DNA of 64,000 bases from Pedobacter cryophilus (GCF_005116455.1 NZ_SWBP01000006.1:124001-188000), one strand, 5' to 3'. Shown: positions 18,432-27,259, counted from the stretch's first letter. The notes: generated by a model not told the origin, from the letters alone. A program made the numbers and translations.

Positions 18432-19421
18432 ATGAACTATAGTCCAAATCCTGAGAGATATCAATATATGAATTATCGCCGTTGCGGAAACAGCGGAATT
18501 AAATTACCTGAAATTTCTTTGGGGCTTTGGCATAACTTCGGCGGAGTTGATGTTTACGAGAATTACAGAGCAATTTTACATTTAGCTTTTGATAGCGGCA
18601 TTACTCATTTTGACTTAGCTAATAATTATGGTCCGCCACCGGGGTCAGCTGAAGAGAATTTTGGATTAATACTTAAAAAAGATTTTTTGCCTTATCGTGA
18701 TGAGTTAATTATTAGTACAAAAGCAGGCTACCACATGTGGGAAGGTCCTTATGGCGAGTGGGGTTCTAAAAAATATTTGGTTTCTAGTTTGGATCAAAGC
18801 TTAAAAAGAATGCAATTAGACTATGTTGATATATTTTATCATCACAGACCAGATCCTGATACGCCTTTAGAAGAAACTATGGCTGCTTTAGATTTAATTG
18901 TACGCCAAGGGAAAGCGCTTTATATTGGTTTAAGTAATTATCAAACGCCAGAATTTAACAAGGCTGTTGCCATTTTAAAAGATTTAGGAACTCCATGCCT
19001 TATTCATCAACCAAAGTATTCTATGTTTGAGCGTTGGGTAGAAGAAAGTTTGCTAGATGCTTTAGAAGAGCAAAAAGTAGGATGCATTCCATTTTCTCCA
19101 TTAGCACAAGGTTTACTTACCGATAAATATTTAAAAGGAATTCCAGAAGATTCTAGATGGGCAAAACCACATGGCTTTTTAAATGAGCAATATGCTACGC
19201 CAGATAAAATTGAAAAGGTTAGAAAATTAAATACAATTGCCAAAGGCAGAAATCAAACTTTAGCACAAATGGCTATAGCTTGGCTGTTAAAAGATAATAG
19301 AATTACAACAGTTTTGGTTGGCGCAAGCAGACCAGCACAATTGGCTGATTCTTTAAAATCTTTAGATCATTTAGATTTTGATAAAACTGAGTTAGAAGCT
19401 ATTGAGAAAATTTTATTGTAG
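18432..19421 (+). CDS. Aldo/keto reductase (YghZ/L-glyceraldehyde-3-P reductase type)
   Basis: A 329-residue NADPH-dependent aldo/keto reductase with the TIM-barrel tetrad visible: Asp and Tyr in FDLANNYGPPPGSAEENFG, Lys in ISTKAGY and His in YHHRPDP. The GSAEENFG loop and C-terminal RPAQLADSLKSL match the YghZ/MgrA subgroup, which reduces L-glyceraldehyde 3-phosphate and other aldehydes in E. coli; the substrate here is inferred. The stop codon TAG (19419-19421) is the first three bases of a palindromic repeat, so the 3' end of this gene is set by the repeat. Confidence 0.9.
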   Translation: MNYSPNPERYQYMNYRRCGNSGIKLPEISLGLWHNFGGVDVYENYRAILHLAFDSGITHFDLANNYGPPPGSAEENFGLILKKDFLPYRDELIISTKAGYHMWEGPYGEWGSKKYLVSSLDQSLKRMQLDYVDIFYHHRPDPDTPLEETMAALDLIVRQGKALYIGLSNYQTPEFNKAVAILKDLGTPCLIHQPKYSMFERWVEESLLDALEEQKVGCIPFSPLAQGLLTDKYLKGIPEDSRWAKPHGFLNEQYATPDKIEKVRKLNTIAKGRNQTLAQMAIAWLLKDNRITTVLVGASRPAQLADSLKSLDHLDFDKTELEAIEKILL

Positions 19422-19482
19422 GGATAACCCTCGGATTATCCTTTATAACAATTATTTTAGGATAACCCGAGGGTTATCCCTA
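19419..19482. repeat. Palindromic repeat doublet (GGATAATCC family)
   Basis: Two inverted copies, TAGGGATAACCCTCGG... (19419-19441) and its near reverse complement (19459-19482), are separated by 17 bp. Each copy is itself nearly palindromic around a central TC/GA, and together they can fold into a long hairpin. Related copies lie at 33464-33560 and 63025-63047. It abuts and includes the aldo/keto reductase stop codon. Confidence 0.85.
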
Positions 19483-19534
19483 CGTTTCAAATACTGAATA
19501 ATTGGCAAAGATTTGTGATTAGTGGCTAAATTAT

Positions 19535-19562
19535 AAGATTCTGAAATAAATTCAGAATGACA
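19535..19562. repeat. ATTCTGAA...TTCAGAAT hairpin repeat
   Basis: ATTCTGAA and TTCAGAAT flank a 5-nt ATAAA loop, followed by GACA. This resembles the short interspersed palindrome with a TTCAGAATGACA core that is common in Bacteroidota intergenic regions (recognised from general familiarity, not searched). Only this copy is seen in the window. Confidence 0.5.
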
Positions 19563-19567
19563 AAAAA

Positions 19568-20452
19568 CTAACTAAACTGAAATTTTTCTTCAATTCCTAA
19601 TCCAAATAAAGCGAAATCATACTTTACTGGATCTTGAGGATCAAATTGTCTTAGGTTTTCTGTTAATTCTAAAGCAGTTTGCCAATCGGTTTGTTTCCTT
19701 GAAATGATTCCTAGTTTTCTGGCAACTCTGTCTACATGTAAATCGCAAGGGCAAATTAACTGGGCTGGACTTATTCTATTCCAAATTCCAAAATCTACAC
19801 CATTTTCATCATTCCTCACCATCCATCTTAAAAACATATTTAAACGTTTACAAGTAGATTTTTGCTGAGGTGATGAAACATGCTTGATGGTTCTGTGAGG
19901 AAAATCTGGCAAAGAGAAAAAATAAGATCTAAAATAATTTAAGTTTCCTTCGATAGTTGGCTGCAAAAACATCGGCGCAAAGCAAACCTCACTTTTTAAT
20001 TGCTTTTTTGAAGATGCATTTGATAATGTTTCTTTAAAATCGTCTCTAAAGATTTCATCGTTTTTAAAAGGCAAAAAAGCATCTTCTAAAGAATCAAAAC
20101 TTGAATAATGATGCCTGAAGAAATGAATGAAATATAAAGTGTCTGTAGCGTTAAAAGTTCGGTGTTTAAAATTTAGCAGCTTTTTTAAATCAGTATCCTG
20201 ATGGTTCATAATAAAATCATGAGGAGCGCCATCCATTAAAGCAATAAGCTCTTTACATTTATTAATGATGGTGACTCGTTGACCCCAAGCCAACATAGCG
20301 CTCCAAAAGCCCATAATTTCGATATCCTGTTTATTTGTAAACAAATGAGGAATACAAACAGGATCATTGGTGATAAAACCGGGCTGGTTATATTGTATCA
20401 CTTTTGCATCTAAAAATGCCTTTAAATCTTCAAAATTTAATTTAATATTCAA
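19568..20452 (-). CDS. TIGR02757-family protein
   Basis: A 294-residue soluble protein of the Bacteroidota-typical TIGR02757/DUF2400 family. Recognisable segments are NDPVCIPHLFTNKQDIEIMGFWSAMLAWGQR, LNMFLRWMVRNDENGVDFGIWNRI and LICPCDLHVDRVARKLG. The WMVR plus DxHxxR layout is reminiscent of HhH-type DNA glycosylase relatives, but function is unproven. The start is a TTG at 20450-20452; no ATG lies near it and the N-terminus reads naturally from there. Confidence 0.85.
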   Translation of the reverse strand: MNIKLNFEDLKAFLDAKVIQYNQPGFITNDPVCIPHLFTNKQDIEIMGFWSAMLAWGQRVTIINKCKELIALMDGAPHDFIMNHQDTDLKKLLNFKHRTFNATDTLYFIHFFRHHYSSFDSLEDAFLPFKNDEIFRDDFKETLSNASSKKQLKSEVCFAPMFLQPTIEGNLNYFRSYFFSLPDFPHRTIKHVSSPQQKSTCKRLNMFLRWMVRNDENGVDFGIWNRISPAQLICPCDLHVDRVARKLGIISRKQTDWQTALELTENLRQFDPQDPVKYDFALFGLGIEEKFQFS

Positions 20453-20507
20453 CGTTTTGTTTTAAATCATCCTTTTTAAGAATGATATTTTATAAATTAC
20501 ACTTACT

Positions 20508-20987
20508 ATGAAAAATATATCCAAAATTCTCTTTTTAGCTTTTTTAAGCACTTTCCTCCTATCGTGTTTAACACAAAAAGAAAAGGAAGAAAACAAGAGC
20601 GAAATCACAAAAATTTTAAAAGCGAACAGTTTTAAATTTATTGCTCAACAAGCGCTTCCCATGAGAATGACTGCCGTACAGCTTACTTCTGAATATACTT
20701 TAACTGTTTCGCCTGATAGTATCAATTGTTTTCTTCCCTATTTTGGAGTGGCTACACAAGCGCCATACGGTGGAACCAATAATGCCATAGAATTTATCAC
20801 TACAGATTTTACTTATGATAAAAAATCAAATACCGACGGAAGCTATGAAATCACTATTATTCCTAAAAAAACAGATAAAGCAACAAGACTGTACCTCAAC
20901 ATTTCCGCCAGTGGATACGCTAGTTTAAATGTTTCCAGTAATTATAGAGATCCTATCAATTTTAATGGAGTAATAGTAAAACGTTGA
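20508..20987 (+). CDS. DUF4251-family lipoprotein
   Basis: A 159-residue lipoprotein with lipobox LLSC (cysteine at residue 20). The mature domain carries FIAQQALPMRMTAVQLTSEYTLTVSPDSINCFLPYFGVATQAPYGG, the pattern of DUF4251 proteins of Bacteroidota, and ends in a beta-rich region (LYLNISASGYASLNVSS). Its function is unknown. It is divergent from the TIGR02757 gene and converges on the cystathionine gamma-synthase-like gene. Confidence 0.85.
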   Translation: MKNISKILFLAFLSTFLLSCLTQKEKEENKSEITKILKANSFKFIAQQALPMRMTAVQLTSEYTLTVSPDSINCFLPYFGVATQAPYGGTNNAIEFITTDFTYDKKSNTDGSYEITIIPKKTDKATRLYLNISASGYASLNVSSNYRDPINFNGVIVKR

Positions 20988-20991
20988 TTTT

Positions 20992-22212
20992 TTAACTTAA
21001 CGCCGATTTTAAATCGTCAATTAAATCATCTACATCTTCTACTCCTACACTTAAACGCAAAAGGTTATCTACTACGCCAACTTTTTCTCTTTCTTCTTTA
21101 GGGATGGAACCATGAGTCATGGTTGCAGGGTGATTAATTAAAGACTCCACACCTCCTAAAGATTCGGCTAATGTAAATACCTTAAAATTTCCTGAAATTC
21201 TAAAAGTTTCAGCTAAATCCGCATCTTTTAAAACAATAGAAATCATCCCACCAAAACCTCTCATTTGTTTTTTAGCCACATCATGGTTAGGGTGATCTGT
21301 AAATCCTGGCCAATAAATCTTCTCTATTTTTGGATGATTCTTTAAGAAATGAGCTATTTTTTCTCCGTTTTCACAATGTGCTTTCATTCTTAAATGAAGG
21401 GTTTTTATTCCTCTTAAAACAAGAAAAGAATCTTGCGGACCGGGAGTTGCGCCACAAGCATTGTATATAAACCAAAGTTTTTTGTACAGGTCTTCATCAT
21501 TCAATAACAAAGCGCCCATTACCACATCAGAGTGACCACCAATATATTTGGTTACCGAGTGCATGACGATATCAGCACCTAAATCTATAGGGTTTTGTAA
21601 GTATGGCGAAGCAAAGGTATTGTCAACAGCCAATATTACATTTTTACTTTTAGCAATTTTTGAAACCGCTTCAATATCAATAATTTGCATCATTGGATTG
21701 GTTGGTGTTTCTAACCAAATCAGCTTCGTTTTTTCATTTAGGTACTGATGAATATTTTCGGGATTTGTTAAATCAATAAAATGAAATTTGATACCATAAT
21801 TAGCAAAAACCTTGGTGAAAATACGATAAGAACCACCGTATAAATCGTTACCAGTAATCACTTCATCGCCTGGCATCAACAGTTTCATTACGGCATCTGT
21901 AGCACCCATTCCGCTAGAAAAAGCCAAACCATATTTTGCGTTTTCTAAAGCGGCCAAACAATCTTCTAAAGCTTTACGAGTAGGATTAGTTCCTCTTGAA
22001 TACTCATAACCTTTATTGTCTCCTGGCGTTTTTTGCCAGTAAGTAGAAGTTTGATAAATTGGAGTCATTACTGCTCCTGTTGTTGGGTCTGGCTCTTGAC
22101 CAGCATGTATGGCTTTGGTTCCAAAGCCCAGAGGCCTCACCCCAACCCTCTCCAAAGGAGAGGGAGTAGTTTGTGTGTTATCTGTATTTTCGTTTTGATT
22201 TTTATTCATCAT
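20992..22212 (-). CDS. metB: Cystathionine gamma-synthase/lyase-type PLP enzyme
   Basis: A trans-sulfuration PLP enzyme of methionine/cysteine metabolism. The catalytic domain runs from FGTKAIHAGQEPDPTTGAVMTPIYQTSTY to the end, with the PLP lysine in HSVTKYIGGHSDVVMGA and the cofactor-contact motifs SGMGATDAV and DNTFASPYLQ. Synthase versus lyase cannot be settled by eye. The N-terminus is odd: ~29 residues (MMNKNQ...TPSPLERVGVRPLG) precede the usual start, and TPSPLERVGVRPLG is encoded by an interspersed palindromic repeat (22132-22167). The ATG at 22210-22212 is chosen over an adjacent TTG. Confidence 0.9.
   Translation of the reverse strand: MMNKNQNENTDNTQTTPSPLERVGVRPLGFGTKAIHAGQEPDPTTGAVMTPIYQTSTYWQKTPGDNKGYEYSRGTNPTRKALEDCLAALENAKYGLAFSSGMGATDAVMKLLMPGDEVITGNDLYGGSYRIFTKVFANYGIKFHFIDLTNPENIHQYLNEKTKLIWLETPTNPMMQIIDIEAVSKIAKSKNVILAVDNTFASPYLQNPIDLGADIVMHSVTKYIGGHSDVVMGALLLNDEDLYKKLWFIYNACGATPGPQDSFLVLRGIKTLHLRMKAHCENGEKIAHFLKNHPKIEKIYWPGFTDHPNHDVAKKQMRGFGGMISIVLKDADLAETFRISGNFKVFTLAESLGGVESLINHPATMTHGSIPKEEREKVGVVDNLLRLSVGVEDVDDLIDDLKSALS
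22132..22167. repeat. CTCTCC-AAA-GGAGAG repeat inside metB coding sequence
   Basis: The element contains CCCTCTCCAAAGGAGAGGG next to GGCCTCACCCCAACC. It is in frame within the first codons of the cystathionine gamma-synthase-like gene and encodes the peptide SPLERVGVRP. An inverted copy lies at 22247-22284, so the pair brackets the start codon. Confidence 0.85.
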
Positions 22213-22246
22213 CAAATTTTTATTTAATTAAATCCCTTCTAAAGGT

Positions 22247-22284
22247 AAAGCTCTCTCCTTTGGAGAGGGTTTGGGTGAGGCTTT
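22247..22284. repeat. Inverted partner copy of the CTCTCC repeat
   Basis: CTCTCCTTTGGAGAGGG followed by TTTGGGTGAGGC, the reverse complement of the copy at 22132-22167 with small changes. It sits between proS and metB, 1 bp from the proS stop, and probably also acts as the proS terminator through its CTCTCC/GGAGAG hairpin. Confidence 0.85.
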
Positions 22285-23757
22285 TTAATAAGCTAAAGCA
22301 AAAATAACTCTTTGTGTTGATGGCTTACCTGTCACCATACATACACCATCTTCTAGCGCATTATCTAAAGGAATACATCTAATGGTGGCTTTTGTTTCTT
22401 CTTTAATTCTGGCTTCAGTTTCAGAAGTTCCATCCCAATGAGCGGCAATAAATCCGCCTTTTTCATTTAAAACTTTTTTAAACTCCTCATAAGAATCCAC
22501 TTTTGTGGTCATCTCGGTTCTAAAAGTATGCGCTTTATTGTAAATGCTAGTTTGAATTTCTTCTAACAAGTTTTCAATAGCATCTGCAATTCCATCTCTA
22601 GATAAGGTTTCTTTTGTACGCGTATCTCTTCTGGCTACTTCAATGGTATTACTTTCTAAATCTCTTCCGCCAATGGCCAATCTTATTGGAACTCCTTTTA
22701 GCTCATATTCGGCAAATTTAAAACCAGGTCTTTGTGTGTCTCTATTGTCATATTTAAAAGAAATTCCTTTGGCTTTTAATGCTGTGGTAATCAAATTTAC
22801 TGCTTCAGAAATTTTAGCTAACTCTTCATCACCTTTGTAAATAGGAACAATTACCACTTGAATTGGAGCTAATTTTGGAGGCAAAACCAACCCTTGATCA
22901 TCTGAATGTGCCATAATTAAAGCGCCCATCAATCGGGTAGAAACCCCCCAAGAAGTAGCCCAAACATGCTCTTGTTTTCCTTCTTTGCTGGTAAACTTTA
23001 CATCAAAAGCTTTGGCGAAATTCTGTCCTAAAAAGTGTGAAGTACCAGCTTGTAATGCTTTTCCGTCTTGCATCAAAGCTTCAATACATAAGGTATCTAA
23101 AGCCCCTGCAAAGCGCTCATTAGCTGTTTTTTTACCTTTTATCACTGGCATCGCCATCCAATTTTCGGCAAAATCTGCATATACTTCTAACATTTGTTCT
23201 GCTTCTGCAACGGCCTCATCTGAAGTTGCATGTGCGGTATGCCCTTCTTGCCATAAAAACTCAGTGGTTCTTAAAAACAATCTGGTTCTCATCTCCCAAC
23301 GTACTACGTTTGCCCATTGGTTAATTAATAAAGGTAAATCTCTGTAAGATTGTATCCATCCTTTATAAGTGTTCCAAATGATGGTTTCTGAGGTTGGTCT
23401 TACAATTAATTCCTCTTCTAACTTGGCGTCTTCATCAACAATAATATTTCCATTACCATCGTTTTTTAATCTATAATGAGTAACTACAGCACATTCCGTA
23501 GCAAAACCATCAACGTGAGACGCTTCTTTAGAAAAGAAAGATTTTGGAATAAATAAAGGGAAATATGCATTACTGTGACCAGTATCCTTGAATTTTTGAT
23601 CTAAAACACCTTGTATCTTTTCCCAAATAGAGTAGCCGTAGGGTTTAATTACCATACATCCTCTTACAGAAGAATGCTCTGCAAGGTCTGCTTTTGTAAC
23701 TAATTCGTTATACCATTGCGAATAATCCTCTGATCTACTGGTTAAGCCTTTACTCAT
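22285..23757 (-). CDS. proS: Prolyl-tRNA synthetase, archaeal/eukaryote-type
   Basis: A class II aminoacyl-tRNA synthetase that charges tRNA-Pro. At 490 residues and without the bacterial editing insertion it is the archaeal/eukaryotic-like form usual in Bacteroidota. Visible are the motif 1 region ([16 protein letters not shown]), motif 2 ([26 protein letters not shown]), motif 3 ([29 protein letters not shown]) and an anticodon-binding domain ([12 protein letters not shown]...[20 protein letters not shown]). A consensus TAACTTTG -7 box lies ~50 bp upstream (minus strand, 23805-23812). Confidence 0.96.
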   Translation of the reverse strand: MSKGLTSRSEDYSQWYNELVTKADLAEHSSVRGCMVIKPYGYSIWEKIQGVLDQKFKDTGHSNAYFPLFIPKSFFSKEASHVDGFATECAVVTHYRLKNDGNGNIIVDEDAKLEEELIVRPTSETIIWNTYKGWIQSYRDLPLLINQWANVVRWEMRTRLFLRTTEFLWQEGHTAHATSDEAVAEAEQMLEVYADFAENWMAMPVIKGKKTANERFAGALDTLCIEALMQDGKALQAGTSHFLGQNFAKAFDVKFTSKEGKQEHVWATSWGVSTRLMGALIMAHSDDQGLVLPPKLAPIQVVIVPIYKGDEELAKISEAVNLITTALKAKGISFKYDNRDTQRPGFKFAEYELKGVPIRLAIGGRDLESNTIEVARRDTRTKETLSRDGIADAIENLLEEIQTSIYNKAHTFRTEMTTKVDSYEEFKKVLNEKGGFIAAHWDGTSETEARIKEETKATIRCIPLDNALEDGVCMVTGKPSTQRVIFALAY

Positions 23758-23804
23758 GATTTATTTGGAATAATTTTTGTATTTTTAAATAATATAAACT
23801 TGGT

Positions 23805-23812
23805 CAAAGTTA
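23805..23812 (-). promoter_or_regulatory. Bacteroidota -7 element before proS
   Basis: The minus strand reads TAACTTTG, an exact TAnnTTTG match, 48 bp upstream of the proS ATG. No clear -33 TTG is seen. Confidence 0.4.
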
Positions 23813-23854
23813 TAAATTTTAAAGATTAAAGCTTTAGCCGAAAAACCTAATAAT

Positions 23855-24805
23855 ATGATGAAAGTTAAATTTACTCCTCAAATGTTTTCACTGGGCTTTT
23901 TAGCAATTGCTATAAGTGCTTGTTCTACTGTAAAAGTTGCAACAGATAATAATGATGATGTTTATTTTTCAGATGTATCTGCTAATAGCGCTGTATACGT
24001 TTCGGCACCTGCTGTAAAAGACAATTACAACGATCGTAATGGTTATTCAGATAATGATTATTACGAAGATGTAACTAATTCTAGGTTAGATTTTTACGAC
24101 GTAAGAAATAATTACGCCTGGAGAGATCATTATTATAGGAACAACTTTAACTACGGTTACGATCCATTCTTTTCTTCTAACAACTTCTCTGGCTTTAACA
24201 ATGGTTGGTCTTTAGGTTTTAATTTTGGTTCTCCATTTTACGGCTATAATAATTTTAATGGATCTCCTTTTTACGGATACAATAACTTTAATAATTTTAA
24301 CGGTTGGAATAATTTTGGTTCTTTTTACGGCAACTCTCCTTACGGAGGAATGTATTCTTATTACAGACCAGGTTATTACGGAAACTATGGTGGCGGTTAT
24401 GGTTACGGAGGATCTAACGGTTATTATGGAAATCCTAGTTACAGTAACAGACCAAATACTCCAAGACCAAACGGAAGTTATGATAACAGAACAGGAAACT
24501 CTACTGGAAATAGCATCCCTTATCCAACAACCCGTCCGGTAAGAAATAGCAGTAATGGCTCTAATGGAGCTGTTTCTACAACAGGAACTAGAAATCCGAA
24601 TGGAAGTGGATCCACTACCACCAGACCAACCAGAACACCTGTACAACAATCACCAACTACTGAAAGCAGTAGACCAACAAGAACAGAAAGACCAACCTAT
24701 ACGCCACCACCATCACAAGGTAGTGATTCGGGTAGATCATCTTCAGGTTCATCAAGTTCAGGAGGTTCATCTTCACCAAGACCAACTAGACCTGGCGGCA
24801 ACTAA
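23855..24805 (+). CDS. Tyr/Asn/Gly-rich low-complexity lipoprotein
   Basis: A 316-residue predicted lipoprotein (lipobox AISAC, cysteine ~residue 23). The mature part is low complexity: an acidic/Asn-rich segment (DNNDDVYFSD, DRNGYSDNDYYEDV), a central aromatic-glycine block (FNN, YGY, GGYGYGG; residues ~90-200) and a Thr/Pro/Ser/Arg-rich tail (RPTRTERPTYTPPPSQ). An 11-residue unit GSPFYGYNNFN is tandemly duplicated (24227-24259 and 24260-24292) with silent differences. No domain is recognised; a surface or adhesive role would be a guess. It ends 8 bp before the FadL-like gene, so they are probably one operon. Confidence 0.8.
   Translation: MMKVKFTPQMFSLGFLAIAISACSTVKVATDNNDDVYFSDVSANSAVYVSAPAVKDNYNDRNGYSDNDYYEDVTNSRLDFYDVRNNYAWRDHYYRNNFNYGYDPFFSSNNFSGFNNGWSLGFNFGSPFYGYNNFNGSPFYGYNNFNNFNGWNNFGSFYGNSPYGGMYSYYRPGYYGNYGGGYGYGGSNGYYGNPSYSNRPNTPRPNGSYDNRTGNSTGNSIPYPTTRPVRNSSNGSNGAVSTTGTRNPNGSGSTTTRPTRTPVQQSPTTESSRPTRTERPTYTPPPSQGSDSGRSSSGSSSSGGSSSPRPTRPGGN
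24227..24292 (+). repeat. Tandem 33-bp coding duplication
   Basis: Two adjacent 33-bp units each encode GSPFYGYNNFN. They differ only at synonymous positions, which shows the peptide rather than the DNA is conserved. Confidence 0.8.
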
Positions 24806-24813
24806 AACTATAA

Positions 24814-26277
24814 ATGAATTTAAAAAAAACTTTATTAGTGGTTATTACAGTAATAGCTACTCAAACTACTTACGCTCAATATTTAGCCGATGCTTTAAGA
24901 TTTTCGCAGTTTCAAAACAGTAGTACTGCAAGGATGGATGCTATTGGAGGATATAAATCTGCCATTGGTGGAGATTTGAGTTCTTTGTACGGAAATCCTG
25001 CTGGTTTAGGAATGTTCTCAAAATCAGAATTTAGCTTTACGCCGAGTTTAAAACTCAGAAACAACGATATTACTTTTAATAGCAAAAATACATCTGGCAG
25101 CAGCAGCAATGTTGATTTAAATAATGCAGGTGTTGTTTTCCATGCAAAAACTTATAAAAAAGGTGATTTAAATAAAGGATTGTTAAGCTTAAATTTTGGA
25201 ATTGGGTATCAAAAGAAAAGTGCTTTTAGAAACGATTTTATGTATGCCGGAACTACCAATTTAAATGGATTAGGTGACTATTTTGCCGAAACAGCTTCAA
25301 GCGAAAATGCCACCCAATCTAATTTAACTTCAGCGGTAAATGGCGCAGCTTATGATTCATTTTTAATTGAAGCTACCAGTGCTAATCCTACTCGTTACGT
25401 TCCAAATACATCAACAAATTCAGAACAAATTCAATCTGTTGATAGAACAGGTGGAAGTTCTAGTATTGATTTTACCTTAGGTGCTAATGTAAGTAATACC
25501 GTTTTTTTAGGCGCAAGCTTAGGTTTATCATCGTTTAAATTTACCTCTACAGAAATGACCAATGAAGTTGGCCTTTATGCTTTTAATGGCAATAACTTTG
25601 ATTATGATGTAAATTATAATAGAAATTTTAATACCGATGGTTCTGGCATCAACTTAAAATTAGGAATGATTTTAAAACCAGTAAGTACGCTTAGAATTGG
25701 TTTAGCATTTGAATCGCCAACATGGTATACCGTAACTGATAATTACTCGGAAGAATTAAATAATCCTTTAGATAACATTAACGGCACAGATGATTACCCT
25801 TTTGAATACCAATTGAGAACACCCACTAAATTAAACGGCGGTATATCTTACTTTTTTGGAGATAAAGGGTTTATTAGTGCTGATTTAGGCTTTGTAGACT
25901 ATTCATCTATTCAATTTACTTCTTCTGATTCACGAACAGATTTAAATACCAATACTGATATTAAGCAAACTTATAAAAACGCAATTAACTACAGTGTGGG
26001 CGGAGAATATAGAATTCAGCCTAATTTACTTTTGAGAGTAGGTTATCAATTAACTGGCAATCCTTACAAAAACTTAAATAATAAAGATTTTGAAATTAGC
26101 GCTTATTCTGGTGGTTTTGGGTATAGATTTGGAGCTTATTATTTAGATATGTCTATTATCAATTCTAATAACAAATTATTTTACAGCAATTATTCGCTAT
26201 CAGATTCCTCTGAACCAGTTTCAACTATTGAAACCAGAAATAATAGTGTTGCTTTAACTTTTGGAGTAAGATTTTAA
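24814..26277 (+). CDS. Outer-membrane FadL/OmpP1-like transport protein
   Basis: A 487-residue outer-membrane beta-barrel with a signal peptide (ends TQTTYAQ). The N-terminal part (ALRFSQFQNSSTARMDAIGGYKSAIGGDLSSLYGNPAGLGMFSKSEFSFTPS) carries the NPAG signature of the FadL/OmpP1/TodX family, which passes hydrophobic compounds across the outer membrane. The C-terminus ends in FGVRF, a proper barrel-assembly signal with terminal Phe. Its substrate is unknown. It follows the low-complexity lipoprotein gene by 8 bp and ends at a strong terminator. Confidence 0.88.
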   Translation: MNLKKTLLVVITVIATQTTYAQYLADALRFSQFQNSSTARMDAIGGYKSAIGGDLSSLYGNPAGLGMFSKSEFSFTPSLKLRNNDITFNSKNTSGSSSNVDLNNAGVVFHAKTYKKGDLNKGLLSLNFGIGYQKKSAFRNDFMYAGTTNLNGLGDYFAETASSENATQSNLTSAVNGAAYDSFLIEATSANPTRYVPNTSTNSEQIQSVDRTGGSSSIDFTLGANVSNTVFLGASLGLSSFKFTSTEMTNEVGLYAFNGNNFDYDVNYNRNFNTDGSGINLKLGMILKPVSTLRIGLAFESPTWYTVTDNYSEELNNPLDNINGTDDYPFEYQLRTPTKLNGGISYFFGDKGFISADLGFVDYSSIQFTSSDSRTDLNTNTDIKQTYKNAINYSVGGEYRIQPNLLLRVGYQLTGNPYKNLNNKDFEISAYSGGFGYRFGAYYLDMSIINSNNKLFYSNYSLSDSSEPVSTIETRNNSVALTFGVRF

Positions 26278-26295
26278 AAAAATCAACGCATAAAA

Positions 26296-26338
26296 AAAAC
26301 CTAAATTTTAGAGATTAATCTTTAAAATTTAGGTTTTT
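26296..26338. terminator. Bidirectional terminator
   Basis: A stem of about 14-15 bp (AAAACCTAAATTTTA / TAAAATTTAGGTTTT) has a 12-nt loop and T-runs on both strands. It lies between the FadL-like gene and dps, which converge. Confidence 0.9.
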
Positions 26339-26377
26339 CTATTTAAAAGAGATTGATAATCATCGATCTCTTCTAAA

Positions 26378-26860
26378 TTATTTTCCCACCCAAGCTCTTA
26401 ACATCCATGATGTTTTTTCTTTAAATCTCAAGAAACCAATAATCATATCAGCGGTTCCTTCATCTCCAGCATTATCAGTAGCGTTTTCTATCACTTCTCT
26501 TTCCATTACAATAAGCTTTTTAAAATCGTCTAAAATAGCTTCTACCATTTTTTCTGCTGGTAATCCTTCTGTTTTAATTTCCTTAATTTCAGAAAGTTCA
26601 ATATAATCTGCATAAGTACTATAAGGAGATTTTCCTAAAGTGAGTACTCTTTCTGCCAATTCATCAATAGTAAGTTGTGCATTATCATAAAGTTCTTCAA
26701 ATTTCACATGTAAATTAAAAAAATTATGCCCTCTTACATTCCAGTGGCAACCTCTAACTTTTTGATAATGAATTTGATAATTTGCCAATAATAGATTTAA
26801 ATGATCTACCAATTCAATTACTTTTTTATCCTCTAATCCTATTTTGTTAACTGTGCTCAT
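26378..26860 (-). CDS. dps: Dps-family DNA-binding ferritin-like protein
   Basis: A 160-residue Dps that forms a dodecamer, oxidises ferrous iron with peroxide and shields DNA in starvation. The ferroxidase ligands are visible: His in GCHWNVRGHNFFNLHVKFEELYD and the downstream Asp/Glu of that helix. The C-terminal helix contains FLRFKEKTSWMLRAWVG. It is a single gene, and ~430 bp of non-coding sequence lies upstream. Confidence 0.93.
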   Translation of the reverse strand: MSTVNKIGLEDKKVIELVDHLNLLLANYQIHYQKVRGCHWNVRGHNFFNLHVKFEELYDNAQLTIDELAERVLTLGKSPYSTYADYIELSEIKEIKTEGLPAEKMVEAILDDFKKLIVMEREVIENATDNAGDEGTADMIIGFLRFKEKTSWMLRAWVGK

Positions 26861-27083
26861 ATTTTGAGTTTTAATTTGGTTAAAATTTATTATTTGCTTT
26901 TCTAAATAGATAAAACCGAATTAAAATAGTGCAATATCTGTTCCACTATCAATAAATATTAATTTAATACATCATCTTAAAGTAGAATTGTAAACCAAAA
27001 AATTAAGTGATAAAGAAATTTGATGAGCTATCTGCTTCCACACATTATTATATTGCTTTTCATTTTATAGATTATAATCATTT

Positions 27084-27200
27084 AGCTCTGTAATCTCCGC
27101 GTCCTCCGTGGTTAATATTATATCACTATGCATAAAAAACTTAATTAAACTTTAAATTGGCGCTTTATTTATAACCACAGAGAATCAGAGGTCACAGAGC
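27084..27200. repeat. Inverted pair of ACCACAGAG-type repeats
   Basis: Arm 1 (27085-27114, ending CCTCCGTGGTTA) and arm 2 (27172-27200, starting TAACCACAGAG) are imperfect reverse complements, about 70% by eye. They flank a 57-bp AT-rich spacer. The motif resembles an interspersed repeat seen in unrelated bacterial genomes, and the pair could form a cruciform. Confidence 0.6.
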
Positions 27201-27259
27201 AAAAAAGATAAATCTTTTTAAAAAATAAAATAATTCTCCATGTTTGGCATTAATACCTC

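Noticed and set aside
24225-24923. Long overlapping open frames on both strands within the Tyr/Asn/Gly-rich lipoprotein gene
   Set aside because: Low-complexity coding sequence lacks stop codons in several frames. Only one frame has a signal peptide and synonymous repeat divergence; the others give non-protein-like compositions.
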